Notes: generated from the letters alone by a model not told the origin. A stretch of DNA of 64,000 nt from Candidatus Pseudomonas phytovorans (GCA_029202525.1 CP119325.1:2268001-2332000); one strand, 5' to 3'; positions 44,662 through 56,752 are shown, counted from the first letter of the stretch. Made by a program: numbers and translations.

Positions 44662-47053
44662 TCAGTGGGTGACGGTTTCCAGTTCCTGTTCGGCAGGTTG
44701 CGCGGCAGCCACCGCCTTACGCATCTGCTCACACCCCCACAGCACCCGCTCCGGCGTCGCCGGGGCATCCACCTGTGGCTGCATTCGGTAATCGGCAAGG
44801 CTGGCCACGGCATCCTTGATCGCACACCAGGCCGCAATGCCGAGCATGAACGGCGGCTCGCCCACGGCCTTGGAGTGGAACACGGTGTCTTCCGGGTTCT
44901 TGCGGTTTTCCACCAGCCTCACCCGCATATCCAATGGCATGTCGGCCACCGCCGGGATCTTGTAGCTGGCCGGGCCGTTGGTCATCAGTTTGCCCTTGGC
45001 GTTCCACACCAGTTCTTCGGTGGTCAGCCAGCCCATGCCCTGGATGAAACCGCCTTCCACCTGGCCGATGTCGATGGCCGGGTTAAGCGAGTCGCCCACG
45101 TCGTGCAGGATGTCGGCGCGCAGCATCTTGTATTCGCCGGTCAGCGTGTCCACGACCACTTCCACGCAGGCGGCGCCAAAGGCGAAGTAGTAGAACGGCC
45201 GACCGCGTGCCTGGCTGCGGTCGTAGAAGATTTTTGGCGTGCGGTAGAAGCCGGTTGTCGACAGCGACACCTGGGCGAAGTAGGCCTGCTGCACCAGTTG
45301 CTCGAAACTGACGATCTGGTCGCGCACGCGGACATGGCCGTTGCGGAACTCGACATCTTCCTCGGTCACCTGATAGTGCCGTGCGGCAAACTCGGTCAGG
45401 CGCTTTTTGAGGATTTCGGCTGCGTTCTGCGCCGCCTTGCCGTTCAGGTCGGCACCACTGGAGGCAGCGGTTGGCGAGGTGTTGGGTACCTTGTCGGTGT
45501 TGGTGGCGGTGATCTGGATACGGTCGAAATCGACCTGGAAGACCTGCGCCACCACCTGTGCCACCTTGGTGTTCAGGCCCTGGCCCATTTCGGTGCCGCC
45601 GTGGTTCAGGTGAATGCTGCCATCGGTGTAGATGTGAATCAGCGCACCGGCCTGGTTGAGGAAGGTGGCGGTGAACGAAATGCCGAACTTGACCGGCGTC
45701 AGCGCCAGGCCCTTCTTCAGCACCGGGCTGTTGGCGTTGAAGCGGCGGATCGACTCGCGGCGCTCGGCGTAGTCACTGCTCGCCTCCAGCTCGGCGGTCA
45801 TCTCTTCGAGCATGTTGTGCTCGACGGTCTGGTAGTAGTGGGTGACGTTGCGCTCGGTCTTGCCGTAGTAGTTGGCCTTGCGCACGGCCAGCGGGTCGCG
45901 GCCCAGGTGGCGGGCGATATGGTCCATCACCTGCTCGATGGCGACCATCCCCTGTGGGCCGCCAAAGCCGCGGTAGGCGGTGTTGGAGGCCGTGTTGGTC
46001 TTGCAGCGGTGACCATGCACCGTGGCATCGCCCAGGTAGTAGGCGTTGTCGGAGTGGAACATGGCACGGTCGACGATCGAGCCGGACAGGTCGGGCGAAT
46101 AGCCGCAGTTGCCCGCCAGGTCGAAGTTGATGCCGTGCAGGCGGCCGTTGTCGTCAAAGCCCACATCGTATTCGACATAGAACGGGTGGCGCTTGCCGGT
46201 CATGGTCATGTCTTCGACCCGCGGCAGGCGCATCTTGGTCGGCTGGCCGGTCAGGCGCGCCACCACCGCGCACAGGCACGCGGGGCTGGCGGCCTGGGTT
46301 TCCTTGCCGCCAAAACCGCCACCCATGCGGCGCATGTCCAGCACCACCTTGTTCATCGGCACGTCGAGCACTTCGGCGACCAGTTTCTGCACTTCGGTGG
46401 GGTTCTGCGTGGAGCAGTAGACGATCATGCCGCCGTCTTCGGTGGGCATCACCGACGACACCTGCGTTTCCAGGTAAAAGTGCTCCTGGCCGCCGATATG
46501 CAGGGTGCCCTGGAGGCGGTGCGGGGCGCTGGCCAGGGCGGCAGCGGAGTCGCCGCGCTGATGGGTGTGGCTGTCGAGCACGAAGTGCTTCTTGCGCAGC
46601 GCTTCGACAACGTCCAGCACCGGTTCCAGGTCTTCATATTCGACGATGGCGGCCATGGCCGCGCGGCGTGCGGTTTCAAGGTCACGGGCCGCAACGGCAA
46701 GCACCGGCTGGCCGAAGAACTCGACCTTGTCGATGGCCAGCAGCGGGTCACCGGCCACCACGGGGCCGATGTCTTTCAGGCCGGGGATGTCTTCGTGGGT
46801 GATGGCGATGCGCACACCCTCGAAGGCGTAGCATGGGGTGGTGTCGATGCGCACGATGCGTGCATGGGCGCGGTCGGCGGTGCGCGCATAGACGTGCAGC
46901 TGGTTGGGGAATTCCAGGCGGTCGTCGATGTACATCGCCTCGCCGGACACATGCTTGTCGGCGCTGTCGTGCTTGACGCTGCGGCCAACCCCGGTGGTCA
47001 GGTCCTGGCTGAACAGCTCGGCCATCTCGGCCTGGCTCTTGGCTACGTGATGG

Positions 47054-47061
<8 letters not shown>
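44662..47061 (-). CDS. xdhB: xanthine dehydrogenase, molybdenum-binding subunit
   Basis: 799 aa. Mo-cofactor enzyme: GGGFGGKETQAA (about 245), AYRGFGGPQGMVAIE, HGGTEMGQGLNTKVAQ, and the catalytic-glutamate segment KAVGEPPFMLGIAAW near residue 745. It hydroxylates hypoxanthine and xanthine to urate with electrons passed to XdhA. Its start overlaps the xdhA stop by 8 nt. Confidence 0.96.
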
Positions 47062-48508
<1,447 letters not shown>

Positions 48509-48560
48509 GGGGATAGCCTCGCAATGGTTTTATTGTTGTTGGGCGGACTCTAAGCAAGAC

Positions 48561-48576
48561 CTGTCTGGCAGGTCAA
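48561..48576. promoter_or_regulatory. CTGTCTGGCAGGTCAA motif, xdhA side
   Basis: 16-nt element 52 nt upstream of xdhA, repeated almost exactly (CTGTCTGGCAGGCCAA) at 48672-48687 near the divergent GntR gene. The TGTCTGGCA core resembles FCD-type GntR operators (TTGTCTGACAA-like). Confidence 0.55.
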
Positions 48577-48583
48577 TATTTTT

Positions 48584-48599
48584 CTGACTCAAAGGTCAA
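48584..48599. promoter_or_regulatory. CTGACTCAAAGGTCAA palindrome upstream of xdhA
   Basis: Imperfect palindrome 75 nt before xdhA, closely matching the purine-permease site at 40556. Candidate shared operator; the binding protein is not identified. Confidence 0.5.
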
Positions 48600-48671
48600 G
48601 AAATTGCTCATACCTACGCCCGGCTACGCACATTGCCTATAAAACAAGCATAGATCGCGCCGGGCGCGCGG

Positions 48672-48687
48672 CTGTCTGGCAGGCCAA
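48672..48687. promoter_or_regulatory. CTGTCTGGCAGGCCAA motif, GntR side
   Basis: 15 of 16 bases match the copy at 48561. It lies 89 nt before the GntR ATG, so the same protein could control both divergent promoters. Confidence 0.55.
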
Positions 48688-48776
48688 ATAAACCGCCTGG
48701 CCCCTCTGCGCGATTACCGCCCAAGTACGCTACAATCCGCCCCTTGTGCCCAGTTCAATGATTTTGAAGGAAAACC

Positions 48777-49436
48777 ATGACGTTCAAGGCCCCGGACAGC
48801 CTCTCCGAGCAGATTGCCGATTACCTGGCCGAGCGCATCATCCGCGGCGAGCTGGCGCCAGGCGAGCGTATCCAGGAGCAGAAGGTTACCGTGGCACTCA
48901 ACGTCAGCCGCGGTTCGGTGCGCGAAGCGTTGCTGATCCTCGAACGCCGGCACCTGGTGGCGATCTTGCCGCGCCGGGGTGCCCACGTGACCGTGCTGGA
49001 CGAGCGCAGTGTGCGCAGCCTGTGTACCTTGATGGGCGAGTTCTACATCCTGTTGGGCAACGCGGTTGCGCAAAAATGGCGCACTGATGCCGACCTGCGC
49101 CCGTTTCTGGATATTCAGCAGCGCCTGCAGCGTGCCCATGACCAGCTCGACATCAAGGCGTTCGTCGCCGACAGCTTCGCGGTCATGCGTGCGGCCTATC
49201 CGTTCGCCGACAACCCCTTCCTGCAGGAAACCGTGGAAAACCTGCAGCCGGCAATGAGCCGTGCCTACTACCTGTCGCTGGACCAGCGCCAGGCCAACAT
49301 GATCGATTACCTGGACCTGTTTGCCCGCCTGCTCGACGCCGTGGTCGCCCGCGACCTGCCGCGCATTCGCGAGGTGCTTACCGCCTACGGCCAGCGCAGC
49401 TGCGAACTGGTGCTGGCGGCGTTGGCCCGAGGCTGA
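48777..49436 (+). CDS. GntR family regulator (FCD type), divergent from xdhA
   Basis: 219 aa, ATG 48777 with AAGGA upstream. N-terminal HTH: SEQIADYLAERIIRGELAPGERIQEQKVTVALNVSRGSVREALLILERRHLV (about residues 9-60). The C-terminal helical ligand domain contains LCTLMGEFYILLGNAVAQ. Divergent from xdhA and flanked by paired CTGTCTGGCAGG motifs, so it probably controls xanthine dehydrogenase and itself. It ends 3 nt before smc. No established name known to me. Confidence 0.88.
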   Translation: MTFKAPDSLSEQIADYLAERIIRGELAPGERIQEQKVTVALNVSRGSVREALLILERRHLVAILPRRGAHVTVLDERSVRSLCTLMGEFYILLGNAVAQKWRTDADLRPFLDIQQRLQRAHDQLDIKAFVADSFAVMRAAYPFADNPFLQETVENLQPAMSRAYYLSLDQRQANMIDYLDLFARLLDAVVARDLPRIREVLTAYGQRSCELVLAALARG

Positions 49437-49439
49437 CCG

Positions 49440-52400
49440 ATGCGCCTGAAGTGCATTCGCCTGGCCGGCTTCAAGTCGTTCGTCGACCCGACCACGGTCA
49501 ATTTCCCCAGCAACATGGCAGCCGTGGTCGGCCCCAACGGCTGCGGCAAGTCCAACATCATCGATGCGGTGCGTTGGGTGATGGGCGAGAGTTCAGCAAA
49601 GAACCTGCGCGGCGAGTCGATGACCGACGTCATCTTCAACGGCTCCAGCGGCCGCAAGCCGGTCAGCCAGGCGAGCATCGAGCTGGTGTTCGACAACAGC
49701 GAAACCACCCTGGTTGGCGAGTACGCCGCCTACGCCGAGATCTCGATCCGCCGCAAGGTCACGCGCGACGGGCAAAACAGCTATTACCTCAACGGCACCA
49801 AATGCCGCCGACGCGACATCACCGATATCTTCCTGGGTACCGGCCTGGGGCCGCGCAGCTATTCGATCATCGAGCAGGGCATGATCTCCAAGCTGATCGA
49901 GGCCAAGCCCGAAGAGCTGCGCAACTTCATCGAAGAAGCTGCCGGCATCTCCAAGTACAAGGAGCGCCGCCGTGAAACCGAGAACCGCATCCGCCGCACC
50001 CAGGAAAACCTTGCGCGCCTGACCGACCTGCGCGAAGAGCTGGAACGCCAGCTGGAGCGCCTGCACCGCCAGGCCCAGGCGGCCGAGAAGTACCGCGAGT
50101 ACAAAGCGCAGGAGCGCCAGCAAAAGGCACGCCTGTCAGCCTTGCGCTGGCGCGGTCTGGACGAACAGGTCCGCCAGCGCGAGTCGGTGATTGGCGACCA
50201 GGATGTGTCCCATGAGGCATTGGTGGCCGAGCAGCGCAATGCCGATGCCAGCATCGAACGCCTGCGCGATGGCCACCATGAGTTGTCTGAACGCTTCAAC
50301 CAGGTGCAGGGCCGCTTCTACTCGGTAGCCGGTGACATCGCCCGGGTCGAGCAGAGTATCCAGCACGGCCAGCAGCGCCTGCGCCAGTTGCAGGACGACT
50401 TCAAGGAAGCCGAGCGCACGCGCCTGGAGACCGAATCGCACCTGGGTCACGACCGAACCTTGCTGGCCACCCTGGGCGAAGAGCTGGCCATGCTCGAGCC
50501 TGAGCAGGACATGACCTTGGCTGCCGCCGAAGAAGCTGCCGCGGCCCTTGAAGAGTCCGAGTCGGGCATGCACGGCTGGCAAGAGCAGTGGGACAGCTTC
50601 AACAGCCGCTCCGCCGAGCCTCGCCGCCAGGCCGAAGTGCAGCAGGCGCGCCTGCAACAGCTGGAAACCAGCCTGGAGCGTTTGGTCGAGCGCCAGCGCA
50701 AGCTGGGCGAGGAGCGCGAGCAACTGGGCAGTGACCCGCAGGATGCCGCCATGCTCGATGTGGCTGAGCAACTGGCCAGCAGCGAAATGTTGCTGGAAGA
50801 AATGCAGTTGTCCGAAGAACAGGTGGTCGAGCGCCTGGAAAGCGCCCGGACGCAGCTGCAACAGGCCACCCAGGCCCAGCAGCAGGCGCAGGGCGACCTG
50901 CAGCGTCTGGGTGGTCGCCTGGCATCGCTGGAAGCCTTGCAGCAGGCCGCGCTTGAACCGGGTGCCGGTGCTGCCGATTGGCTGCACAGCCAAGGGCTGG
51001 AGCAACAGCCACGGCTGGCTGAAGGGTTACGGGTAGAGCCGGGCTGGGAGCTTGCGGTGGAAACCGTGCTCGGCGCCGACCTACAGGCTGTGCTGGTCGA
51101 CGACTTCAATCGCCTCGATTTTTCCGGCCTGGAGCAGGGCGAGTTGCGCTTGCTGCTGGCCAGCGCACACGGTGCGTCGCTACCTGGCAGCCTGCTGGAA
51201 AAGGTCGAAGGCCGAGTCGACCTGGCGCCCTGGCTGGGCCAGGTCAAACCCGTGGAAGACCTGGCCCAGGCACTGGCGCAACGTGCTTCGCTTGGCGACG
51301 GGCAGAGCCTGGTCAGCCGCGATGGCTACTGGGTTGGCCGGCACTTCCTGCGGGTTCGGCGTGGCTCTGAGGCCGAAGGCGGTGTGCTGGCGCGCGGCCA
51401 GGAAATCGAACGGCTGGGGCAGGAACAACTGGAGCAGGAAGCGGCGCTGGAGCAGCTTGAGCAACAGTTGCAAGGCTTGCGCGAACAGCAGTTGGAGCTG
51501 GAAGAACAGCGCGAGCAACTGCGCCGCCGCAGCCAGGAAGAGAACCGCCTGCACGGTGAGCTGAAGGCCAACCTCTCGGCCAGCCGCGCCCGGGCCGAGC
51601 AGGTCGAGTTGCGCCGGCGGCGCCTGCAGGAAGAACTGACCGAGCTGGACGAGCAGCGCGCGCTGGAGCACGAACAACTGGGCGAAGCTCGCCTGATATT
51701 GCAAGAGGCCCTGGAGCTGATGGCCCAGGACACCGAGCAGCGTGAGCAATTGATGGCCCGCCGCGACACCCTGCGCGAAAGCCTCGACCGGGTGCGCCAG
51801 GAGGCCCGCCAGCACAAGGACCACGCCCACCAGTTGGCCGTGCGCCTGGGCTCGCTGCGCGCCCAGCACGACTCCACCCGCCAGGCCCTGGAGCGTCTTG
51901 AACAACAGGCCGCGCGCCTGACCGAGCGCCAGGAGCAACTGAGCCTGAACCTGGAGGAGGGCGAGGCCCCGCAGGAGGAACTGCGCCTCAAGCTCGAAGA
52001 GCTGCTGGAGCGGCGCATGAGCGTCGACGAGGAAATGCGCAAGGCCCGCCTGCACATGGACGAAGCCGACCGCGAACTGCGTGATGCCGAAAAGCGCCGC
52101 ACCCAGGCCGAGCAGCAAGCCCAGCTGCTGCGCGGGCAGCTGGAACAACTGCGGCTGGAGTGCCAGGGCCTGGATGTGCGGCGCAAGACCCTGCAGGAGC
52201 AGTTGCTGGCCGATGGCTACGACCTGCAAGGCGTGCTCGCCACCCTGGAGGCCGAGGCCAGCGAGCAGGGTACCGAGCAGGAACTGGAGCAGCTTGAAGC
52301 ACGCATCCAGCGCCTGGGGGCGATCAACCTCGCCGCCATCGAAGAGTACGAGCAGCAGTCCGAGCGCAAGCGCTATCTGGACGCGCAAAACGCCGACCTG

Positions 52401-52928
52401 GTCGAAGCCCTGGATACGCTGGAAAACGTCATCCGCAAGATCGACAAGGAAACGCGCAACCGCTTCAAGGATACCTTTGATCAGATAAATGCCGGATTAC
52501 AGGCACTTTTCCCAAAAGTTTTCGGCGGTGGCAGCGCTTATCTGGAACTGACGGGCGAAGATCTACTCGATACAGGGGTGACGATCATGGCGCGACCACC
52601 GGGCAAGAAGAACAGCACTATCCACTTGCTGTCCGGCGGCGAGAAGGCACTGACCGCGTTGGCGCTGGTGTTTGCCATCTTCAAGTTGAACCCCGCACCG
52701 TTCTGCATGCTCGACGAGGTCGACGCACCGCTGGACGATGCCAACGTTGGGCGCTATGCGCGCCTGGTCAAGGAAATGAGTGAAAGCGTGCAATTCATCT
52801 ACATCACCCATAACAAGATTGCCATGGAGATGGCGGATCAACTGATGGGGGTGACCATGCATGAACCGGGTTGTTCACGTCTTGTTGCAGTTGATGTGGA
52901 GGCGGCCATGGCCATGGTCGACGCCTGA
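49440..52928 (+). CDS. smc: chromosome segregation protein SMC
   Basis: 1162 aa. Walker A GPNGCGKSN at residues 31-39, two long charged coiled coils (about 165-500 and 660-1000) around a hinge (about 505-650), then the ABC signature LLSGGEKALTALALVFAIF near 1065 and Walker B FCMLDEVDAPLDDAN. It loops and condenses DNA with ScpAB. Starting 3 nt after the GntR stop, it shares that transcript or is coupled to it, a fixed arrangement in the putida group. Confidence 0.96.
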   Translation: MRLKCIRLAGFKSFVDPTTVNFPSNMAAVVGPNGCGKSNIIDAVRWVMGESSAKNLRGESMTDVIFNGSSGRKPVSQASIELVFDNSETTLVGEYAAYAEISIRRKVTRDGQNSYYLNGTKCRRRDITDIFLGTGLGPRSYSIIEQGMISKLIEAKPEELRNFIEEAAGISKYKERRRETENRIRRTQENLARLTDLREELERQLERLHRQAQAAEKYREYKAQERQQKARLSALRWRGLDEQVRQRESVIGDQDVSHEALVAEQRNADASIERLRDGHHELSERFNQVQGRFYSVAGDIARVEQSIQHGQQRLRQLQDDFKEAERTRLETESHLGHDRTLLATLGEELAMLEPEQDMTLAAAEEAAAALEESESGMHGWQEQWDSFNSRSAEPRRQAEVQQARLQQLETSLERLVERQRKLGEEREQLGSDPQDAAMLDVAEQLASSEMLLEEMQLSEEQVVERLESARTQLQQATQAQQQAQGDLQRLGGRLASLEALQQAALEPGAGAADWLHSQGLEQQPRLAEGLRVEPGWELAVETVLGADLQAVLVDDFNRLDFSGLEQGELRLLLASAHGASLPGSLLEKVEGRVDLAPWLGQVKPVEDLAQALAQRASLGDGQSLVSRDGYWVGRHFLRVRRGSEAEGGVLARGQEIERLGQEQLEQEAALEQLEQQLQGLREQQLELEEQREQLRRRSQEENRLHGELKANLSASRARAEQVELRRRRLQEELTELDEQRALEHEQLGEARLILQEALELMAQDTEQREQLMARRDTLRESLDRVRQEARQHKDHAHQLAVRLGSLRAQHDSTRQALERLEQQAARLTERQEQLSLNLEEGEAPQEELRLKLEELLERRMSVDEEMRKARLHMDEADRELRDAEKRRTQAEQQAQLLRGQLEQLRLECQGLDVRRKTLQEQLLADGYDLQGVLATLEAEASEQGTEQELEQLEARIQRLGAINLAAIEEYEQQSERKRYLDAQNADLVEALDTLENVIRKIDKETRNRFKDTFDQINAGLQALFPKVFGGGSAYLELTGEDLLDTGVTIMARPPGKKNSTIHLLSGGEKALTALALVFAIFKLNPAPFCMLDEVDAPLDDANVGRYARLVKEMSESVQFIYITHNKIAMEMADQLMGVTMHEPGCSRLVAVDVEAAMAMVDA

Positions 52929-52939
52929 TGCGCGACGAT

Positions 52940-52968
52940 GGGGGCACATTCTGTAGCGAAATGCCCCC
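52940..52968 (+). terminator. hairpin after smc
   Basis: GGGGGCA (52940-52946) pairs with TGCCCCC (52962-52968), 11 nt beyond the smc stop. There is no T-run, so it may only slow readthrough into zipA. The remaining 52969-53133 is an AT-richer leader likely containing the zipA promoter. Confidence 0.45.
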
Positions 52969-53133
52969 GTCATGTGCGACAGACGGTGTAAAGTTGTCTT
53001 TGGTCGTGCTAGCTTAATGTCACTCGTTTTTTGCGTGGGTAAAACGCCTGTCAGAACATAGAGTTGGCGCCACGTGTTAAAGGGCTTTGAACCCTTTGTT
53101 TTCAAGCATATTTTTATAGAGGCACGGGATTAC

Positions 53134-54024
53134 ATGGAAATCGGTCTGCGCGAGTGGCTGATCGTCATCGGCATCATTGTCATTGCCGGGATTCTTTTCG
53201 ACGGCTGGCGCCGCATGCGCGGCGGTAAAGGCAAGTTGAAATTCCGTCTGGATCGCAGTTATTCCAACCAGCCGGACGAAGAGGGTGGCACTGCCGAAGT
53301 GCTCGGCCCGTCGCGGGTGCTGGATGCCCACAAGGAGCCTGAGCTGGACGAAAGCGACTTGCCGTCGCTCAGCGCTTCTTCGCGTGATCGTGAACGTGAG
53401 CCCAAGCCGGCCAAGGCCAGCAAGCGCAACAGGCGCGCCACCGCAGCGGCCGAGGTGCAGCAGGGTGACCTGAACCTGAGCGCCGACTCGCGCGAGCCCG
53501 ACCTGTTTGCCGACAGCGATGACGACTTTGCCGCCGACAACAACCGCAGCAGCGGTACAGCGCCTGCCACCAGCCTCAAGGAGCTGCCACCAGCCGAGGA
53601 AGTGCTGGTGATCAGCGTGATCTCCCGTGATGAGGGCGGTTTCAAGGGCCCTGCATTGCTGCAGAACATTCTGGAAAGCGGCCTGCGCTTCGGCGAAATG
53701 GACATCTTCCACCGCCATGAAAGCATGGCCGGCCACGGCGAAGTGCTGTTCTCCATGGCCAACGCGGTCAAGCCTGGCGTGTTCGACCTGGACGATATCG
53801 ACCACTTCAGTACCCGTGCAGTGAGCTTCTTCCTTGGCCTGCCGGGCCCGCGTCATCCGAAGCAGGCCTTCGACGTGATGGTCGCTGCGGCACGCAAGCT
53901 GGCCCACGAACTGAACGGCGAGCTCAAGGACGACCAGCGCAGCGTGCTGACCGCCCAGACCATCGAGCACTACCGCCAGCGCATCGTCGAGTTCGAGCGC
54001 CGTGCGCTGACCCAGAAGCGCTGA
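53134..54024 (+). CDS. zipA: cell division protein ZipA
   Basis: 296 aa from ATG 53134, the conserved start (MEIGLREWL); the frame to 53074 is leader. An N-terminal membrane anchor (LIVIGIIVIAGILFDGWRRMRGG) is followed by a long charged, Ala/Pro-rich linker (about 40-155) and the globular FtsZ-binding domain (VLVISVISRDEGGFKGPALLQNIL onward). It tethers the FtsZ ring to the membrane. Lies between smc and ligA as in other pseudomonads. Confidence 0.94.
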   Translation: MEIGLREWLIVIGIIVIAGILFDGWRRMRGGKGKLKFRLDRSYSNQPDEEGGTAEVLGPSRVLDAHKEPELDESDLPSLSASSRDREREPKPAKASKRNRRATAAAEVQQGDLNLSADSREPDLFADSDDDFAADNNRSSGTAPATSLKELPPAEEVLVISVISRDEGGFKGPALLQNILESGLRFGEMDIFHRHESMAGHGEVLFSMANAVKPGVFDLDDIDHFSTRAVSFFLGLPGPRHPKQAFDVMVAAARKLAHELNGELKDDQRSVLTAQTIEHYRQRIVEFERRALTQKR

Positions 54025-54123
54025 TGTGCCCAAGTGGGCAGGCCAGGCTTGGTCCTGTCCACCCTGTTTCAAGTGCAAGAGCAGCCCAGTGCTGCTCTTT
54101 TGCTTTGCAAGAGATCCAGAAAT

Positions 54124-56454
54124 ATGACCGCCGAAACCCGAATCCACGAACTGCGTGCCGAGCTCGATCAGCACAACTACCGCTACTATGTGCTCGACGA
54201 GCCGAGCGTGCCCGATGCTGAATACGACCGCCTGTTCAACGAGCTCAAGGCGCTTGAGGCTGAAAACCCTCACCTGGTAACCCCCGATTCGCCAACCCAG
54301 CGCGTCGGTGGCAAGGCTTTGGCCGCGTTCAGCCAGGTGCGCCACGAAGTGCCCATGCTCAGCCTGGGCAACGCCTTCGAGGAAGCCGACCTGCGCGAGT
54401 TCGGGCGCCGTGTGGTGGAAGGCCTCGACCAACCCGGTGCGGTCGACTACAGCTGCGAACCCAAGCTCGATGGCCTGGCCGTGAGCCTGCTGTATCGCGA
54501 TGGTCAGTTGGTGCAGGGCGCCACCCGTGGCGACGGCACCACCGGTGAAGACATCAGCGCCAACGTGCGCACCGTGCGCAACATCCCGCTCAAGTTGCAG
54601 GGCGAGGGCTGGCCGGCAGTGCTGGAAGTGCGTGGCGAGGTGTACATGAGCAAGGCCGGTTTCGACCGGCTCAATGCCGCCCAGGCCGAAGCCGGCGGCA
54701 AAACCTTCGCCAACCCGCGCAACGCTGCTGCCGGCAGCCTGCGTCAGCTGGACTCGAAGATAACCGCCAGCCGCCCATTGGAGTTCTGCTGCTACGGCGT
54801 CGGCCAGTTGTCCGAGAGCATCGGCGACAGCCACATCGGCATCCTTGAGCAGCTCAAGGCCTGGGGCCTGCCAATCAGCCACGAGCTCAAGCACGCTGCA
54901 GGCATCGATGAATGCCTTGCCTACTACCGTGACATCGGCGAGCGGCGCAACAGCCTGCCCTATGAAATCGACGGTGTCGTGTTCAAGGTCAACAACCTGG
55001 CGGCCCAGCGCGAGCTGGGCTTCCGTGCCCGTGAACCACGCTGGGCAATCGCCCACAAGTTCCCGGCCATGGAAGAGCTGACCGAAGTGCTGGATGTGGA
55101 ATTCCAGGTAGGCCGCACTGGCGCAGTAACGCCTGTGGCGCGCCTGAAGCCGGTCAAGGTGGCCGGTGTGACCGTGTCCAACGCCACCTTGCACAACATG
55201 GACGAAATCGCCCGCCTGGGCCTGCGCATTGGTGACACGGTGATCATCCGCCGTGCCGGTGACGTGATCCCGCAGGTGATGCAAGTCGTGTTGGAGCGCC
55301 GCCCCGAAGACGCCCGCCCTGTAGAAGTGCCGAGCGAGTGCCCTGTGTGTGGCTCGCAGGTCGAGCGTACCCAGCTGGTCAAACGCAGCAAAGGCAAGGA
55401 AACCACCAGCGAAGGGGCCGTGTACCGCTGCGTCGGTCGCCTGGCCTGCGGCGCGCAGCTCAAGCAGGCGATCATTCACTACGTGTCGCGCCGTGCCATG
55501 GACATCGACGGCCTGGGTGAGAAGAGCGTCGAGCAGCTGGTGGACGAAGGCCTGATCGGCTCGCCGGCAGACCTGTACAAGTTACAGTTCGAGCAGGTCG
55601 TTGGCCTGGAAGGCTTCGCCGAAGTGTCTACCCAGAAGTTGCTGGATGCCATCGAAGCCAGCAAGCGCCCGAGCCTGGCGCGCTTCATCTACGCCCTGGG
55701 CATTCCCGACGTAGGCGAAGAGACGGCCAAGGTGCTGGCGCGCTCGCTGGGTAGCCTGGCGCGCGTGCAGCAGGCGCTGCCACAGGTGCTCACTTACCTG
55801 CCGGACATCGGCCTGGAAGTCGCCTACGAGATTCACAATTTCTTTGAAGACGAGCACAACCAGAAAGTCATTGAGCAGCTTCTGGCCAGCGGCATGACAC
55901 TGCAGGACGAAGGCGAACTGGCTGCCGAATTTGCTGCCAGCACCACCTTGGCCGGCATGATCGCCAAACTCGACATCGCCTCGGTCGGCCCGACGGGCGC
56001 CGAGAAACTGGTGGCCAAACTCGACAGCCTGGAGAAGATCATCGCCGCCGACGGCATCGACCTGCGCCAGGCCTTGGCAGCCAAGCAGGCCGAAGCAGTG
56101 CGTGAATTCTTCAAAGATGAAGCGAACCAGAAACTGGCCCGGGACATCGAAGCACAATTGCTGGCGTTCGGCATGCACTGGAGCAGCGAGAAGAAGGTAG
56201 CCGAAGGCTTGCCGTTGGCCGGCCAGACCTGGGTGCTGACCGGTACGCTGGAGCGCATGAGCCGCGACATCGCCAAAGAAAAGCTGGAAAGCCTGGGGGC
56301 CAAGGTGGCCGGCTCGGTGTCTGGCAAGACCCACTGCGTGGTGGCCGGGCCGGGGGCGGGCTCCAAGCTGGCCAAGGCCGCAGAGCTGGGCGTGAAGGTG
56401 CTGGACGAAGATGCCTTCGTCACATTCCTGGCTGGACAGGGCATCACCGTCTGA
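54124..56454 (+). CDS. ligA: NAD+-dependent DNA ligase
   Basis: 776 aa from ATG 54124. The Ia domain HNYRYYVLDEPSVPDAEYDRL binds NMN. The adenylated lysine is Lys114 in CEPKLDGLA. OB-fold, a zinc finger with Cys406/Cys409 and Cys436/Cys442 (CPVCGS...CVGRLACG), helix-hairpin-helix repeats, and a C-terminal BRCT domain (LAGQTWVLTGTLERMSRD) follow. Essential nick-sealing ligase. Slightly longer than E. coli LigA because of extra sequence around the HhH region. Confidence 0.97.
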   Translation: MTAETRIHELRAELDQHNYRYYVLDEPSVPDAEYDRLFNELKALEAENPHLVTPDSPTQRVGGKALAAFSQVRHEVPMLSLGNAFEEADLREFGRRVVEGLDQPGAVDYSCEPKLDGLAVSLLYRDGQLVQGATRGDGTTGEDISANVRTVRNIPLKLQGEGWPAVLEVRGEVYMSKAGFDRLNAAQAEAGGKTFANPRNAAAGSLRQLDSKITASRPLEFCCYGVGQLSESIGDSHIGILEQLKAWGLPISHELKHAAGIDECLAYYRDIGERRNSLPYEIDGVVFKVNNLAAQRELGFRAREPRWAIAHKFPAMEELTEVLDVEFQVGRTGAVTPVARLKPVKVAGVTVSNATLHNMDEIARLGLRIGDTVIIRRAGDVIPQVMQVVLERRPEDARPVEVPSECPVCGSQVERTQLVKRSKGKETTSEGAVYRCVGRLACGAQLKQAIIHYVSRRAMDIDGLGEKSVEQLVDEGLIGSPADLYKLQFEQVVGLEGFAEVSTQKLLDAIEASKRPSLARFIYALGIPDVGEETAKVLARSLGSLARVQQALPQVLTYLPDIGLEVAYEIHNFFEDEHNQKVIEQLLASGMTLQDEGELAAEFAASTTLAGMIAKLDIASVGPTGAEKLVAKLDSLEKIIAADGIDLRQALAAKQAEAVREFFKDEANQKLARDIEAQLLAFGMHWSSEKKVAEGLPLAGQTWVLTGTLERMSRDIAKEKLESLGAKVAGSVSGKTHCVVAGPGAGSKLAKAAELGVKVLDEDAFVTFLAGQGITV

Positions 56455-56470
56455 AAGTTTGCGCAATCTC

Positions 56471-56630
56471 TGTGGGAGCGGGCGAGTCGAGGCGTCGAAC
56501 CGCCGCGAACACCGGCAAAGCCGGTGCCATACACTGCGTTGCCTGTTTCGCGGGCGCGCCCGCTCCCACAGGAACTGTGCTTGCTTCGAGTTAACACTAT
56601 GTCTGTGGGAGCGGGTTCACCCGCGAATAG
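56471..56630. repeat. cluster of three REP units after ligA
   Basis: Units at about 56471-56520, 56545-56577 and 56602-56630. The first is interrupted by a short insertion (GAGTCGAGGCGTCGAACC) between its halves. The CACCGGC/GCCGGTG hairpin beside it is the same accessory stem seen at 28211. Confidence 0.8.
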
Positions 56631-56694
56631 GCCGGCCCTGCTAACCCAGCCCTGACAAGTCATTGAGAAATGATGACTTTTTCTCCCTAAGAGG

Positions 56695-56722
56695 TTGTAT
56701 CTGCCTCCAAGACCGGTACAAT
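56695..56722 (+). promoter_or_regulatory. promoter of the SRP RNA gene
   Basis: -35-like TTGTAT (56695-56700), 16-nt spacer, -10-like TACAAT (56717-56722). Transcription from about 56729 would give a ~25-nt 5' leader to be removed from the mature SRP RNA. Confidence 0.6.
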
Positions 56723-56752
56723 GGCGCCACTCGCTGCTCAGCGAGGCATGTA

